Source: an uncultured Blautia sp.
GTDB taxonomy: Bacteria; Bacillota; Clostridia; Lachnospirales; Lachnospiraceae
Direction: 5' to 3'
Assembly (NCBI RefSeq): GCF_934371575.1
Contig: NZ_CAKRNY010000010.1
Coordinates: 27,850 to 91,849, forward strand
DNA: 64,000 nucleotides
The position numbers and the translations under genes were made by a program. Of the stretch, positions 43,184-51,430 are shown piece after piece (position 1 is the first letter of the stretch; each line of letters opens with the position of its first letter). Below the pieces are notes generated by a model, which was not told the DNA's origin, did no database searches, and saw only the letters and a program-made list of their open reading frames with translations.

Positions 43184-45391
43184 TTACTCGGCTCCTCTTT
43201 TAAAATGACCTTTTGTAAACTCATATTCGCCGGACATCCTGCCTTTATGATAGGCAGCCACAAAATTCTCTGCAATCTCAGCCGTCTTTTCTCCACTTTC
43301 AACAGTAAAAGACAGCCGCACAGACGAAACTCCAAGACTCTTCACCCTGGCAGCCTCCTTCAGAAGACCATACGGAAGACTGTTGTAAATGATATTATAA
43401 CAAGGACCTGCTGCCTTTGTATTTCCCGTTTTCCATGGATCACAATAGCAGACTGCCGGAAATTCTTTATCATAACGGTCGCGTAAAACAAGTCTGTCCT
43501 CTCTGTGATTACAGCCGAAGGTATTTTTGCGAACGCACTGGGCGCTGTGCATCAGCGGCAGCAATCCGTAAACAACCATTTCACTGCCTGTATTTTCCCT
43601 GTGACGAAGCTCCTTCTCATTCAGCTCCAATGGAACTGTATTTCGAAGGATTTTCTGGTCTTTCCAGAAATGAATTGCTTCATCATTCCATGTATATAAG
43701 GAATGATCCAGCACACATTTATCAGCCAGTCCCAACTGTGCCAGCGCACTGTAGGATTCCAGATTCCGCACAAGAAATCCTGTCATGCCGGCTTCCAGCC
43801 ATTTCTCGGCCTGTTCTGCAAAGCCTTCCGGTGGATTTCCTCTCGTAATATGAGGCAGGGAAAGATACATTTCCTTTCCATTGGCAAGACCTGTCTGCAG
43901 ATATTTTTCCATTAATGCATATGGCAGGTAAACGCCATAGATTCCTGCCTTTCGACAGAGAACTTCTGCCGCTTCCTCATTTTCACAGGATGCATAAACC
44001 GGAATATAGTCCTCTTTTCCAAGAGAAACATTGTCACAGAGCAGGGTGTCGCCGATTTTTGGCTGAGGGTCAAATGCAATTCGTCGGATCCATTCCCCTT
44101 TTGCATCTCTTCTGTATTTCTTTACAAGGTTTTCTGTCAGCTCCTTTATTGCCTGATGACGCACCTCATTCAAGATCTTCATCGGGACAAAAACATCATC
44201 ATTCATCTGAATATCCAGATTTTCCCATGTAAAAACAGTATTTCCAAGCTTGTCCATCTGCGAAAGCACACGTTCCTTCGTTACAGGCTGATTCTTTGCA
44301 CACTGCACTTCACCGGCGTAAGCCATCGCTTCTGCACCCTTGCAGGATACATGGAGAAGGGCAGGAAGGCCAGACGTAAGACTTAATTCCCCTTTTATTG
44401 GCACCTTCAAAGGCTTCGGTTCCAGAGAAACCTCACCTGTTTTCTTCTCATTGGAAAACGCCATCATCTCAGGTCCGTTTCCCATCTGATAATAGCCTGT
44501 ACAGGAACCACCTCTGTTAAACAGATCCAGAAGATATTTTTTATCTTTTTCTGTGACACAGTAATTCTCCGGACCTTTTTCAAATAAAAGATCCAGATAT
44601 TTCCGATACATGCCTGTAACACCTGCAGTATAAGCCGGCTGTTTCATCCTGCCTTCAATTTTCAGGGAAGTAACTCCTGCCGCGATAATCTCCGGCAAAA
44701 TCTCAATGGTACAGATATCCTTCAGACTTAATGGGCAAAAATCCCCTTTTCCATATTCTTTGGTCTTGAAATTCTTCACCTGATAAGGAAGCCGGCAAGG
44801 CTGTGCGCAGCGTCCTCTGTTTCCGCTTCTTCCTCCAATGAGGCTGCTCATCAGACACTGCCCGGAATAGCTGTAGCAAAGGGCACCGTGTACAAATGCT
44901 TCTATCTCAATAGGACAGGCTTCATGCATACGGGAAAACTCTTCCAGAGAGAGTTCTCTTGCAGCAACTACACGGGAAGCGCCCTGATCTGCCAGAAATT
45001 TCATCCCTTCCGGACCAGTCACGGTCATCTGTGTACTGGCATGAAGGTGAAGCCCCGGAAATTCCTTTTTCAAAAGGGAAAATACTCCCATATCCTGAAC
45101 AATCACTGCATCCAGGCCTGCATTATAATAAGGTTCCAGATAGGAAATCAGATTGTCCTTCAATTCTCTGTTTTTCAGCAGGGTGTTGACTGTAAGATAC
45201 AGCTTTTTCCCATAAATATGTGCCACATCAATAGCCCGAAGAAGCTCTTCTTCATCAAAATTCCGTGCGTATGCCCTGGCTCCGAACATTGCACCACCTA
45301 CATACACGGCATCTGCCCCAGCTCCAAGGGCTGCTTCAAAGCCCTCGTAAGAGCCGGCCGGTGCCAGCAGTTCTATATTGTTCCGCTTCAA
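43184..45391 (-). CDS. U32 family peptidase (RlhA/YdcP-like)
   Basis: About 735 residues. Starts KRNNIELLAPAGS and has AALGAGADAVYVGG, the U32 signature (EAFVHGALCYSYSGQCLMSS) and the cysteine cluster of SGNRGRCAQPCRLPY, followed by a DUF3656-type middle domain. Escherichia coli RlhA, of similar layout, acts in 23S rRNA hydroxylation; others were described as collagenases. I set the start at a TTG (45391) 7 nt after GGAGG; a GTG at 45445 with AGGAGG 10 nt upstream would add 18 residues not seen in typical homologues. Confidence 0.88.
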   Translation of the reverse strand: MKRNNIELLAPAGSYEGFEAALGAGADAVYVGGAMFGARAYARNFDEEELLRAIDVAHIYGKKLYLTVNTLLKNRELKDNLISYLEPYYNAGLDAVIVQDMGVFSLLKKEFPGLHLHASTQMTVTGPEGMKFLADQGASRVVAARELSLEEFSRMHEACPIEIEAFVHGALCYSYSGQCLMSSLIGGRSGNRGRCAQPCRLPYQVKNFKTKEYGKGDFCPLSLKDICTIEILPEIIAAGVTSLKIEGRMKQPAYTAGVTGMYRKYLDLLFEKGPENYCVTEKDKKYLLDLFNRGGSCTGYYQMGNGPEMMAFSNEKKTGEVSLEPKPLKVPIKGELSLTSGLPALLHVSCKGAEAMAYAGEVQCAKNQPVTKERVLSQMDKLGNTVFTWENLDIQMNDDVFVPMKILNEVRHQAIKELTENLVKKYRRDAKGEWIRRIAFDPQPKIGDTLLCDNVSLGKEDYIPVYASCENEEAAEVLCRKAGIYGVYLPYALMEKYLQTGLANGKEMYLSLPHITRGNPPEGFAEQAEKWLEAGMTGFLVRNLESYSALAQLGLADKCVLDHSLYTWNDEAIHFWKDQKILRNTVPLELNEKELRHRENTGSEMVVYGLLPLMHSAQCVRKNTFGCNHREDRLVLRDRYDKEFPAVCYCDPWKTGNTKAAGPCYNIIYNSLPYGLLKEAARVKSLGVSSVRLSFTVESGEKTAEIAENFVAAYHKGRMSGEYEFTKGHFKRGAE

Positions 45392-45465
45392 AGTATGTCC
45401 TCCAAATTCATTCGATAAACTCCTGGAAATGAAAAGAGGAATCACCTAGGCAATCCCTCCTGCTT

Positions 45466-45873
45466 TTATTTCAGCATTTCATCCAGTTCTTTTTCCAGTT
45501 CCTTTACTTTACCATCCAGAAGATTCTTCTCGTCCAGAGCCTCCTGCTCATTCTTCTGTGCTTCTTCTATCTGCATACGAAGGGAAATAAGCTCATGCTT
45601 CAGGTCGTACATCTCCTGATCCTTCTGCTGCAGATCAAGCTCGTAAGTCTCAACCTGCTTCTTCGCCTTGAAATAATCGTCTGTAATATTCAGGCTGAGA
45701 AGCATATGCTTGGTCTCCATAGGCTGTCTGCCGTATCCTGGCACAGTCTCCAGCTCTCCTATCTTCTTATTCATATATGACGCTACCTGCTGGAAATATT
45801 CCTCTGATTCATATCCTCCAAGAGTAATGATCTTACCCCCGATGATCACCTGTGCTGTATTCTTGACCGCCAT
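45466..45873 (-). CDS. zapA: Cell division protein ZapA
   Basis: 135 residues: ZapA N-terminal domain (TAQVIIGGKIITLGGYESEEYFQQVASYMNKK in parts) followed by a long coiled coil (about 65-135). Stabilises FtsZ filaments. ATG at 45873 with AGGAGG 9 nt upstream. In related genomes zapA follows ruvAB directly; here the mobile element separates them. Confidence 0.92.
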   Translation of the reverse strand: MAVKNTAQVIIGGKIITLGGYESEEYFQQVASYMNKKIGELETVPGYGRQPMETKHMLLSLNITDDYFKAKKQVETYELDLQQKDQEMYDLKHELISLRMQIEEAQKNEQEALDEKNLLDGKVKELEKELDEMLK

Positions 45874-46010
45874 TCGTTCAAGCCTCCTGTATCTTATACT
45901 GTACAATCCCGTATTCTCCGCTGCCAGCAGTCTGACAAAATCCGGGCTGTTCCTGTTTTATTTTCGTATCATAATTATGTAAGCACTCCTATTATAATCG
46001 AAAATTGTAG

Positions 46011-46020
46011 AAAAGTATAG
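46011..46020 (+). repeat. Candidate attachment core, left copy
   Basis: AAAAGTATAG followed by GATTTTTTACAAAATTAT; the right copy at 57352-57361 is followed by CTTTTTTTAAAATTAT. The perfect match is short, so the exact crossover point is uncertain. Confidence 0.4.
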
Positions 46021-46082
46021 GATTTTTTACAAAATTATGAAAAGTACCTGTTTTACAGGGGTTCCCGGACTTTGGTTTATTA

Positions 46083-46103
46083 TTTACCCCACTTTTTACC
46101 CCA
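46083..46103 (+). repeat. Integrase arm-type repeats, left end (2 copies)
   Basis: TTTACCCCA at 46083-46091 and 46095-46103, 12 bp apart, 31 bp past the integrase stop codon, same motif and orientation as at the right end. Confidence 0.65.
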
Positions 46104-46133
46104 ATCCGTTTATTTTATGGAAAAAGGCAGCAG

Positions 46134-47282
46134 TTATAAAACTGCCACCTCATGAAATGCACCCTCTATCTGTTTCATTTCCTGCTGTTTCGTATTGGGA
46201 AGAACATGAGCATACAGATCCGCAGTCATGGCAAGGGAACTATGCCCCAGAATCATCTGCAGAGTCTTCATGTTTCCACCCTCTTCTATGTACCGGGTTG
46301 CAAATGTATCCCGGAAAGCATGATGAGTAAATCTCTCAATCTCCGTTCCCTGCTGCCGGAGCTGTCCCAGAACTTTGTCTATGGAATAACTCACTGTGTG
46401 GGATGCAATCGCCTTGGATCCATTGCTCCCCAGGAAGATGTTATTGCTCAGTTTTCTTGAGAAAATGTCCCCGTAGAAAATCGCAATCTTATCCTTTTGC
46501 ATTTGCAGAATCTTTTTTATTGTATCATTCATGGGAATATCTCGCTTGCTGGTCCCGGATTTTGGTGTTGTTTCCTCGATTCCTCCGCCTTTCTTCCGGG
46601 AAACTGTCTTAGTGACGTGGATCACGTTGTTTATGTAATCTATATCTCCCCACTTCAAAGCATTAATCTCGTTAATTCTCATACCGGTACAAAGGGAAAA
46701 GCAAAAGAACTCATACAGCCATTCATTCCTTGCGCCCTGTAGAAACGTCTGCTGCTCTTCCCTGGTCAATGCCCGGTGAATGGTCTCACTTGCATCTGGC
46801 CTGTCGTCTGTCCGAAGTGGCTTTATACCGGCAACAGGATTCTTGATAATAATCTCATCTCTGACAGCTTCATTCAACACGGATTTCAGCACAACCAGAA
46901 TCCCATTTACTGTTGAAGCGCAAAGCTTCCCAGACAATTCCTGTTGAAGCTTCACCACTGCACGCTTTTCAATTTTCTGCACTTTTGTCTTTCCCAGTAC
47001 CGGTTTGATATGATTGTCATATCTTGACCGTATTTCTTTAATGCTGCTATTCTTCACCACCCCGCCCCTGGATTTTTCCCATTCATCAAAATAAGCATCC
47101 AGAGTAAGGTTTTTATTTTCGTTATACAGGCCTGCCTTTATTGTCTCACGCAGCTCTGTTTCATTCTCTGCACATTCTTTTACGGTATGGCCATAGGCGC
47201 TGTATCGCTTTCCATTCACAGTAAAACGCTTCTCAAATAGGCCGTTTTCCTTTTTTCGCATTCCCGACGGAATTCTTGCCAT
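46134..47282 (-). CDS. int: Tyrosine recombinase (integrase)
   Basis: 382-residue phage/ICE-type integrase. N-terminal arm-binding domain (about 1-55: RKKENGLFEKRFTVNGKRYS), SAM-like core-binding domain (about 58-150), catalytic domain with R202 (CTGMRINEINALKWG), K241, H321-x-x-R324 (HAFRDTF), H347 (ILGHSSLAMTADLY) and nucleophile Y357. All active-site residues are present, so it should be functional. It lies at the zapA-side end of the element. Confidence 0.95.
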   Translation of the reverse strand: MARIPSGMRKKENGLFEKRFTVNGKRYSAYGHTVKECAENETELRETIKAGLYNENKNLTLDAYFDEWEKSRGGVVKNSSIKEIRSRYDNHIKPVLGKTKVQKIEKRAVVKLQQELSGKLCASTVNGILVVLKSVLNEAVRDEIIIKNPVAGIKPLRTDDRPDASETIHRALTREEQQTFLQGARNEWLYEFFCFSLCTGMRINEINALKWGDIDYINNVIHVTKTVSRKKGGGIEETTPKSGTSKRDIPMNDTIKKILQMQKDKIAIFYGDIFSRKLSNNIFLGSNGSKAIASHTVSYSIDKVLGQLRQQGTEIERFTHHAFRDTFATRYIEEGGNMKTLQMILGHSSLAMTADLYAHVLPNTKQQEMKQIEGAFHEVAVL

Positions 47283-47306
47283 TATACATCACTCCTTCCC
47301 GGCGAT

Positions 47307-47579
47307 CTAGTAACTCACCAGGGTATTTCTCCACGCTCTTTTAGTATCTTTATCCCTCTGCTGTTCCTGATCAGACTGTTGGCGTAGCATTTCAGAAATC
47401 GGCAGCAGGACCGCACCGACTCCTGGATTCCGTTTCCAGGAGTTGCGCCGGCGCAATTTGCTGAAAATATGTATCAACTTCGGTTTTCGTGAAAGTATTG
47501 CACTTTTGCAGATATTATTGTAAAATTTATCCAATGAGAGAAGTGATACCTGACCCCCACTTTTGGGTTGGGCCATCAT
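47307..47579 (-). CDS. Doubtful small ORF over a palindrome-rich segment
   Basis: 90-codon open frame with no recognisable domain and only a weak AGAG before its ATG. It covers two adjacent inverted repeats, so the segment may rather be regulatory. Basic, Arg/Lys/Gln-rich C-terminus (QQSDQEQQRDKDTKRAWRN). Kept because nothing else fills the gap between the integrase and 47612. Confidence 0.3.
   Translation of the reverse strand: MMAQPKSGGQVSLLSLDKFYNNICKSAILSRKPKLIHIFSKLRRRNSWKRNPGVGAVLLPISEMLRQQSDQEQQRDKDTKRAWRNTLVSY
47419..47456. repeat. Two adjacent inverted repeats
   Basis: ACTCCTGG/CCAGGAGT (47419-47443) directly followed by the 14-bp perfect palindrome TTGCGCCGGCGCAA (47443-47456), about 160 bp upstream of the integrase start. 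Confidence 0.7.
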
Positions 47580-47611
47580 TTCTCTTTTTTTGCAAAACGG
47601 ATATCACATTT

Positions 47612-47800
47612 TTATTTCATTTCAAGCAGCTGCGGTCTTTTCTCTTCCGCCAGGAGAAACACCTTCTGCAAAAAAATTTCTACCTGTGGATGCCGCATAG
47701 CTGACAACATCATCAATTTTATCTGCAGATAATCTTCTGGGGTTGCCTTTGACAATTCAAGAATAAACTCTGCTGCCAGTCGGGTGATCTGCGTTGTCAT
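47612..47800 (-). CDS. Small element protein, 62 residues
   Basis: Helical, soluble, not recognised (TRLAAEFILELSKATPEDYL). ATG overlaps the stop of the preceding gene by 4 nt (ATGA), the mark of a real operon gene. Confidence 0.65.
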   Translation of the reverse strand: MTTQITRLAAEFILELSKATPEDYLQIKLMMLSAMRHPQVEIFLQKVFLLAEEKRPQLLEMK

Positions 47801-48111
47801 TGCTCCTGCCCTCCTGGCGCTTCCTTAATTGCTTCTGGAGCCTTCTTTACTTCCTGTTCCCATAATGTGTTAAAAGCATTTCTTACCGCTCTTAGCTTCT
47901 TTTCCGTTTCAACCATATAATCGAGTAAAATTTCTGACATAATACGACCGTTCTTCCAGTCATACACTTTCTGAAATTCTGTTTTCTCTGTTGAAAAATC
48001 ATTATATAACTGAACACTCTGAAATTTACCTTTCTCTATGGCGCATTCAGCTTCAGTCAAATTGTTATCCATATCAAACAGGATTTTTTTAATACTTTTT
48101 AAATTTTCCAA
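47797..48111 (-). CDS. Small element protein, 104 residues, coiled coil
   Basis: Not recognised; predicted mostly helical, with heptad-like spacing through EKKLRAVRNAFNTLWEQEV. TTG start at 48111, 8 nt after AGAGGG. Coupled to the 62-residue gene. A hairpin ACCAGAT/ATCTGGT (48145-48176) lies upstream. Confidence 0.65.
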   Translation of the reverse strand: MENLKSIKKILFDMDNNLTEAECAIEKGKFQSVQLYNDFSTEKTEFQKVYDWKNGRIMSEILLDYMVETEKKLRAVRNAFNTLWEQEVKKAPEAIKEAPGGQEQ

Positions 48112-48132
48112 TGGTCTTACCCTCTTTTTCTC

Positions 48133-48162
48133 TTGATTTTGAAGACCAGATTCCTGTATAAT
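48133..48162 (+). promoter_or_regulatory. Plus-strand promoter inside the element
   Basis: TTGATT (48133-48138), 18-bp spacer, consensus TATAAT (48157-48162), reading towards the 48201-48244 terminator. Confidence 0.55.
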
Positions 48163-48168
48163 GACAGA

Positions 48169-48244
48169 GATCTGGTTAATTCGTGGTTGCCGGGTTACTC
48201 GCCCCTGTCAGTGTTGGTAGCGCTGGCAAGGGCATTTTTATTTG
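48169..48244 (+). ncRNA. Candidate ~75-nt small RNA, antisense to the 24- and 59-codon transcript
   Basis: Lies between a TATAAT promoter and a strong plus-strand terminator: stem GCCCCTGTCAGTG (48201-48213) with CGCTGGCAAGGGC (48221-48233), one mismatch, then ATTTTTATTT. It is fully complementary to the minus-strand transcript downstream of the 59-codon membrane protein. Alternative: the hairpin only terminates read-through. Confidence 0.45.
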
Positions 48245-48250
48245 GTCCAT
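48176..48250 (-). CDS. 24-residue peptide ORF
   Basis: ATG at 48250 with AGAGAGG 7 nt upstream; reads MDQIKMPLPALPTLTG and then ASNPATTN. Proline/leucine-rich, 13 nt after the 59-codon ORF. Could be a leader peptide for the 104-residue gene. It overlaps the antisense RNA completely. Confidence 0.4.
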   Translation of the reverse strand: MDQIKMPLPALPTLTGASNPATTN

Positions 48251-48263
48251 GTCTGTACCTCTC

Positions 48264-48443
48264 TCAATATCCAATAAATAACCAGTGAAAGAACATTCCA
48301 AATGGCAGTCCAACAGAAATTACAATCGTAACCAGCCAGTACAGGCAGTTCATTGCTTTCTGTCTGATCAGCTTCTTGATATGCTTCTTGAAAATCACTT
48401 TCCACTGTTCATAGGTCATCAGCTCTTTTCTATGCGCTGTCAT
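48264..48443 (-). CDS. 59-residue small membrane protein, possible type I toxin
   Basis: Basic N-terminal half (MTAHRKELMTYEQWKVIFKK, HIKKLIRQKAMN) and one C-terminal membrane helix (CLYWLVTIVISVGLPFGMFF). AAAGGGG lies 9 nt before the ATG. Size and a convergent small RNA over its 3' side recall type I toxin-antitoxin pairs, although known toxins usually have the helix first. Function unproven. Confidence 0.5.
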   Translation of the reverse strand: MTAHRKELMTYEQWKVIFKKHIKKLIRQKAMNCLYWLVTIVISVGLPFGMFFHWLFIGY

Positions 48444-48560
48444 TCCCTACTGCCCCTTTCATCTTCGCACCTTCTATGATTACCAGATATTTTCCCTTTT
48501 AATTTTGCTTTATTCCCCTTTAGGCTATAAATTGTGCCTTGAAGTGGTTTTCGACGGTTT

Positions 48561-49070
48561 TTAGTCTGTTTTATCATTGCTATTACAATGTTTCTTGTTA
48601 TTCTTGCGACTAGCTAACAGTTTCTCACCAATCGTTTTTCTCTGCTCTTCTGTTAAATCCATTCCTGGTTGAATCTTGATCCATGCAGTAGGAACATGTG
48701 CGCAGATAACCTCTCCTTCACCTGGAATCTTGTTAATTGCCACAATCTCACATTCTTCAGGATACTTCTCTGCAAGCTTTTTAATCCTTGTAATGTAACG
48801 CCCCTGTGAGAATGTAACAGTTGTACGCTTCTGGTCTTTTAGAAACTCAATGCAATTTTCTGCTGTTCCATTGAAATCTGGAAGAATTACCTCCCCAAGT
48901 TTCACTCCTGCTGCCTCTGCCAATCTCTCCATTGCATCCTCAGAAGCAAAACCATTTGTCATAATCCACTGGAAAGCTCTTTCTCCCAATCCAGTACTTC
49001 TGCAGATGCTCTCCTGTGTCAGCTTCTGATCAACCATAAGCTCCTGGTATTTCTTTGTGTTGAATCTCAT
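48561..49070 (-). CDS. XRE-like helix-turn-helix regulator
   Basis: 169 residues. N-terminal HTH: YQELMVDQKLTQESICRSTG and LGERAFQWIMTNGFASEDAM, then LAEAAGVKLGEVILPDFNG; C-terminal domain of unknown role. ATG at 49070 with AAAGGAG 8 nt upstream; the frame is open to 49163 without a ribosome site. Downstream of the HIRAN gene in one unit. Probably a regulator of the element. Confidence 0.75.
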   Translation of the reverse strand: MRFNTKKYQELMVDQKLTQESICRSTGLGERAFQWIMTNGFASEDAMERLAEAAGVKLGEVILPDFNGTAENCIEFLKDQKRTTVTFSQGRYITRIKKLAEKYPEECEIVAINKIPGEGEVICAHVPTAWIKIQPGMDLTEEQRKTIGEKLLASRKNNKKHCNSNDKTD

Positions 49071-49163
49071 GTATTTCTCTCCTTTCTTTTCCCCGAAGGA
49101 GGTAGCAAGTGCCTGCCCTCGGCTATTTACTGAAAATATGTATCTCCTTGAAAAATCAAACAT

Positions 49164-49601
49164 TTATATTTTGATATCCAATAAGCAACCATAACTTTCC
49201 TTGTAGCTGTAGCCGCCCAGTATCTGCAGTAATTCCGCTTTGACCTGAATGCCTGCATCCATGACTGCTGCCAAGCCTGCCGCAAGTCCTCTTGGAACAT
49301 AACCAATAACAGTCTTGCGATTAATAGCTCGTAAATGGATTATGATCTGGATTGCATTCTTATCAAAACGATTTTCAGGATCTCTCACAAGCTCTGCCTG
49401 CATGGTCTCAACTGGAAACTGCTTCATGAATCCAAGTCTTTCCTGGATATTTCCAAATGTGGTACCAGCTGCACGAATTATCATAGATTCCTTGACCCGT
49501 TTCCATGCTTTCCGGAATGCCTGGGATAAAGAATACCCTTCCTTTCTCAGTTCATTTCCCATTGTACAAACCGCTTTCCTGATACTGGTTATCTGCTTCA
49601 T
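49164..49601 (-). CDS. HIRAN-domain protein
   Basis: 145 residues. The HIRAN fold is seen from about 42 onward: RAAGTTFGNIQERLGFMKQ, ELVRDPENRFDKNAIQI, VIGYVPRGLAAGLAAVMD. HIRAN binds 3' DNA ends at damaged or stalled DNA in larger proteins; stand-alone forms are common on mobile elements. Start at 49601 follows a promoter containing a palindromic operator. Confidence 0.8.
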   Translation of the reverse strand: MKQITSIRKAVCTMGNELRKEGYSLSQAFRKAWKRVKESMIIRAAGTTFGNIQERLGFMKQFPVETMQAELVRDPENRFDKNAIQIIIHLRAINRKTVIGYVPRGLAAGLAAVMDAGIQVKAELLQILGGYSYKESYGCLLDIKI

Positions 49602-49633
49602 GTTTTCCTTGCCTCCTTTCCTTTGATGATTAT

Positions 49634-49721
49634 ATTATAGCACATGTACATGTATATTCAATTCACATAATGCACAAACATGTACATATATTTTGATTTA
49701 TTTTGTACATGTACATACATT
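49634..49721. promoter_or_regulatory. Divergent control region with three TGTACA-type operators
   Basis: Minus promoter TTGAAT (49661-49656), 16-bp spacer, TATAAT (49639-49634). Palindromes ACATGTACATGT (49642-49653, inside the spacer), ACATGTACAT (49678-49687) and TGTACATGTACAT (49704-49716). The sites lie between the HIRAN gene and the RHH-Uma2 genes and probably bind one autorepressor. Confidence 0.7.
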
Positions 49722-49809
49722 GTTATTTGTGTTATACTTACAGTAAGGTGGAGAAGGTCAATCCATATCTGGCCGCTCCTCGTATTAGTCAACAGAAAGA
49801 AGGTGTATT

Positions 49810-49998
49810 ATGCCATTATCCGAAAGCCAAAAACAGGCGCGTTATAATTATGCAAAAAAAAGTTTGAAACGTATTCCCCTGGACGTCCAGAAAGAAAAGT
49901 ATGAGGAAATCAAGACTGCTGCCACTGCTGCCGGTGAATCCGTAAACGGCTACATCAAGAAAGCAGTAGATCAACGAATGGAACGTGACAATGCATAA
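49810..49998 (+). CDS. Ribbon-helix-helix (Arc-type) small protein
   Basis: 62 residues; the pattern KRIPLDVQKEKYEEIKTAAT AAGESVNGYIKKAVDQ (strand, helix, GESVNGYI helix) is an Arc/MetJ-like DNA-binding fold. ATG at 49810 preceded by AAGAAGG. Likely autoregulator of the divergent TGTACA operators and first gene of the pair with Uma2. Antitoxin role is possible but not shown. Confidence 0.75.
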   Translation: MPLSESQKQARYNYAKKSLKRIPLDVQKEKYEEIKTAATAAGESVNGYIKKAVDQRMERDNA

Positions 49999-50043
49999 CT
50001 TTTATAACTCTGTCAACACTCTATCAAGAAAGGATGTGTTACT

Positions 50044-50586
50044 ATGCCATTACCACAGCGTGAAGATTACACTATCGAAGATATTTATGCTTTACCAGAA
50101 GGAACCAGGGCGGAGCTGATCGATGGTCAGATCTACTACATGGCGCCGCCAACCAGAAGACACCAGGATATTGTTGGCGCACTGTACCGGAAGATTGCAG
50201 ATTACATTGATTCCAAGAGAGGATCCTGTAAAACCTATGTCTCTCCATTTGCCGTATTTCTGAACGAGAATGATAAAAACTATGTAGAGCCGGACATCTC
50301 CGTGATCTGTGATCACAGCAAGCTCAACGATAAAGGGTGCACTGGTGCTCCGGACTGGATCATTGAAATTGTTTCTCCCGGCAGCAGACGAATGGATTAC
50401 TTTACCAAGCTGTTTAAGTACCGGACTGCAGGTGTCCGTGAATACTGGATTGTGGATCCAGCAAAAAATCTAATCCTGGTCTACAATTTTGATACCAGCG
50501 ATTCCGAACAATACACCTTTGCTGATACCATCAAAGCAGGCATTTATGAAGATCTGTTTATTGACTTCAGCCAACTTAATGTATAA
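50044..50586 (+). CDS. Uma2 family (DUF820) putative restriction-like endonuclease
   Basis: 180 residues, PD-(D/E)XK fold of the Uma2 family: RAELIDGQIYYMAPPTRRHQ, YVEPDISVICD and PDWIIEIVSPGSRRMDYFTK (E...D...ExV core), KYRTAGVREYWIVDPAK. The acidic and lysine positions of the nuclease core appear kept. Uma2 genes are abundant in cyanobacteria and on mobile DNA; substrate unknown. AAGGA before the ATG, 45 nt after the RHH gene; terminator follows. Confidence 0.85.
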   Translation: MPLPQREDYTIEDIYALPEGTRAELIDGQIYYMAPPTRRHQDIVGALYRKIADYIDSKRGSCKTYVSPFAVFLNENDKNYVEPDISVICDHSKLNDKGCTGAPDWIIEIVSPGSRRMDYFTKLFKYRTAGVREYWIVDPAKNLILVYNFDTSDSEQYTFADTIKAGIYEDLFIDFSQLNV

Positions 50587-50619
50587 ATCAGTGGAATCCC
50601 ATTTCAGGATCCTATCTCT

Positions 50620-50658
50620 AGCCGTTTATTGCCTTTGTAATAAGCGGCTATTTTCGTT
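50620..50658 (+). terminator. Terminator after Uma2
   Basis: AGCCGTTTATT (50620-50630) and AATAAGCGGCT (50639-50649), then ATTTTCGTTT. Confidence 0.7.
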
Positions 50659-50738
50659 TATTTCCCTTTACCCTATAAATATACCCTTAAGCCGTTTTTG
50701 CCCCGTTTTACCATTTAATCCACATCATTGCGCACCTA

Positions 50739-51410
50739 TCACGCCGTACACTGCAAATACTGCATTGCTTTCAGCCGCTCCTTGCAGTCCTGGTAGATTT
50801 CTTTGTAGTTGTGTCCTGCTGCCATACCAGTTCTTAAAGTGTGTGCTATCAGATGCTCCACCAGGGACAAATCATCCAACTGTGAGCCGGCAGCAGTTGC
50901 CTTATCTGTGATCCCCACGGTCTTATATGCAAGCCTGGTACAATTGCTGTAATAATGATCTGCATGAGTACTTCCCTGCTCTTTGGCATATTCCACAAAT
51001 TCTTTGATAGCATCTGTTTCTGCCCTCCTGGTCATTCTCTCTTCCTGATCAGAGATCCTGTAGGCAACGGTTCCCTTTTCCTGGATAAGTTTTTCCATCT
51101 GGTTGAAAGCCTTTATGTACTGCAATTTCCATTCAAGGGCATTCTTCCCGGTAAATCCCATTACCAGAAGGGAAAAGCCGTCCCGATTCATCAGATACAT
51201 GGGGTATTTCTGTTTATTTTGAGGATGTATATAGTTGTTTTTTATAAACAGGGGGGCTCCACCATTTTAAGGACACCCCTTTCCAATCAGACCGGAGTAC
51301 ATTCTCTCTATTTCAAAAATAAGTTTGTCATGTCTTTTACCAAATTTCTCAGCCACCTGCAGACTGTCACATACTGCTGCATTGTTCTTTAAATAAACAA
51401 GTTCATTCAT
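50739..51410 (-). pseudogene. Rha family phage regulatory protein, interrupted by an in-frame stop
   Basis: ATG at 51410 with GGGAG 9 nt upstream opens MNELVYLKNNAAVCDSLQVA, AEKFGKRHDKLIFEIERMYS, GLIGKGCP, then TAA at 51269-51267, after which the same frame continues NGGAPLFIKNNYIHPQNKQK, YPMYLMNRDGFSLLVMGFTG and KNALEWKLQYIKAFNQME, the complete Rha domain, and a ~110-residue C-terminal part to 50739. One substitution (AAA to TAA) explains it. A fragment could restart at the ATG at 51200, but would lack the DNA-binding half. Confidence 0.85.
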
Positions 51411-51430
51411 TCTTTTTCTCCCTTCTCCAC

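Noticed and set aside
47489..47704. 71-codon plus-strand ORF beside the integrase
   Set aside because: No ribosome site and antisense to the coupled 62-residue gene.
49071..49163. 31-codon N-terminal extension of the XRE-like gene at 48561
   Set aside because: ATG at 49163 has no ribosome site; AAAGGAG before 49070 is convincing.
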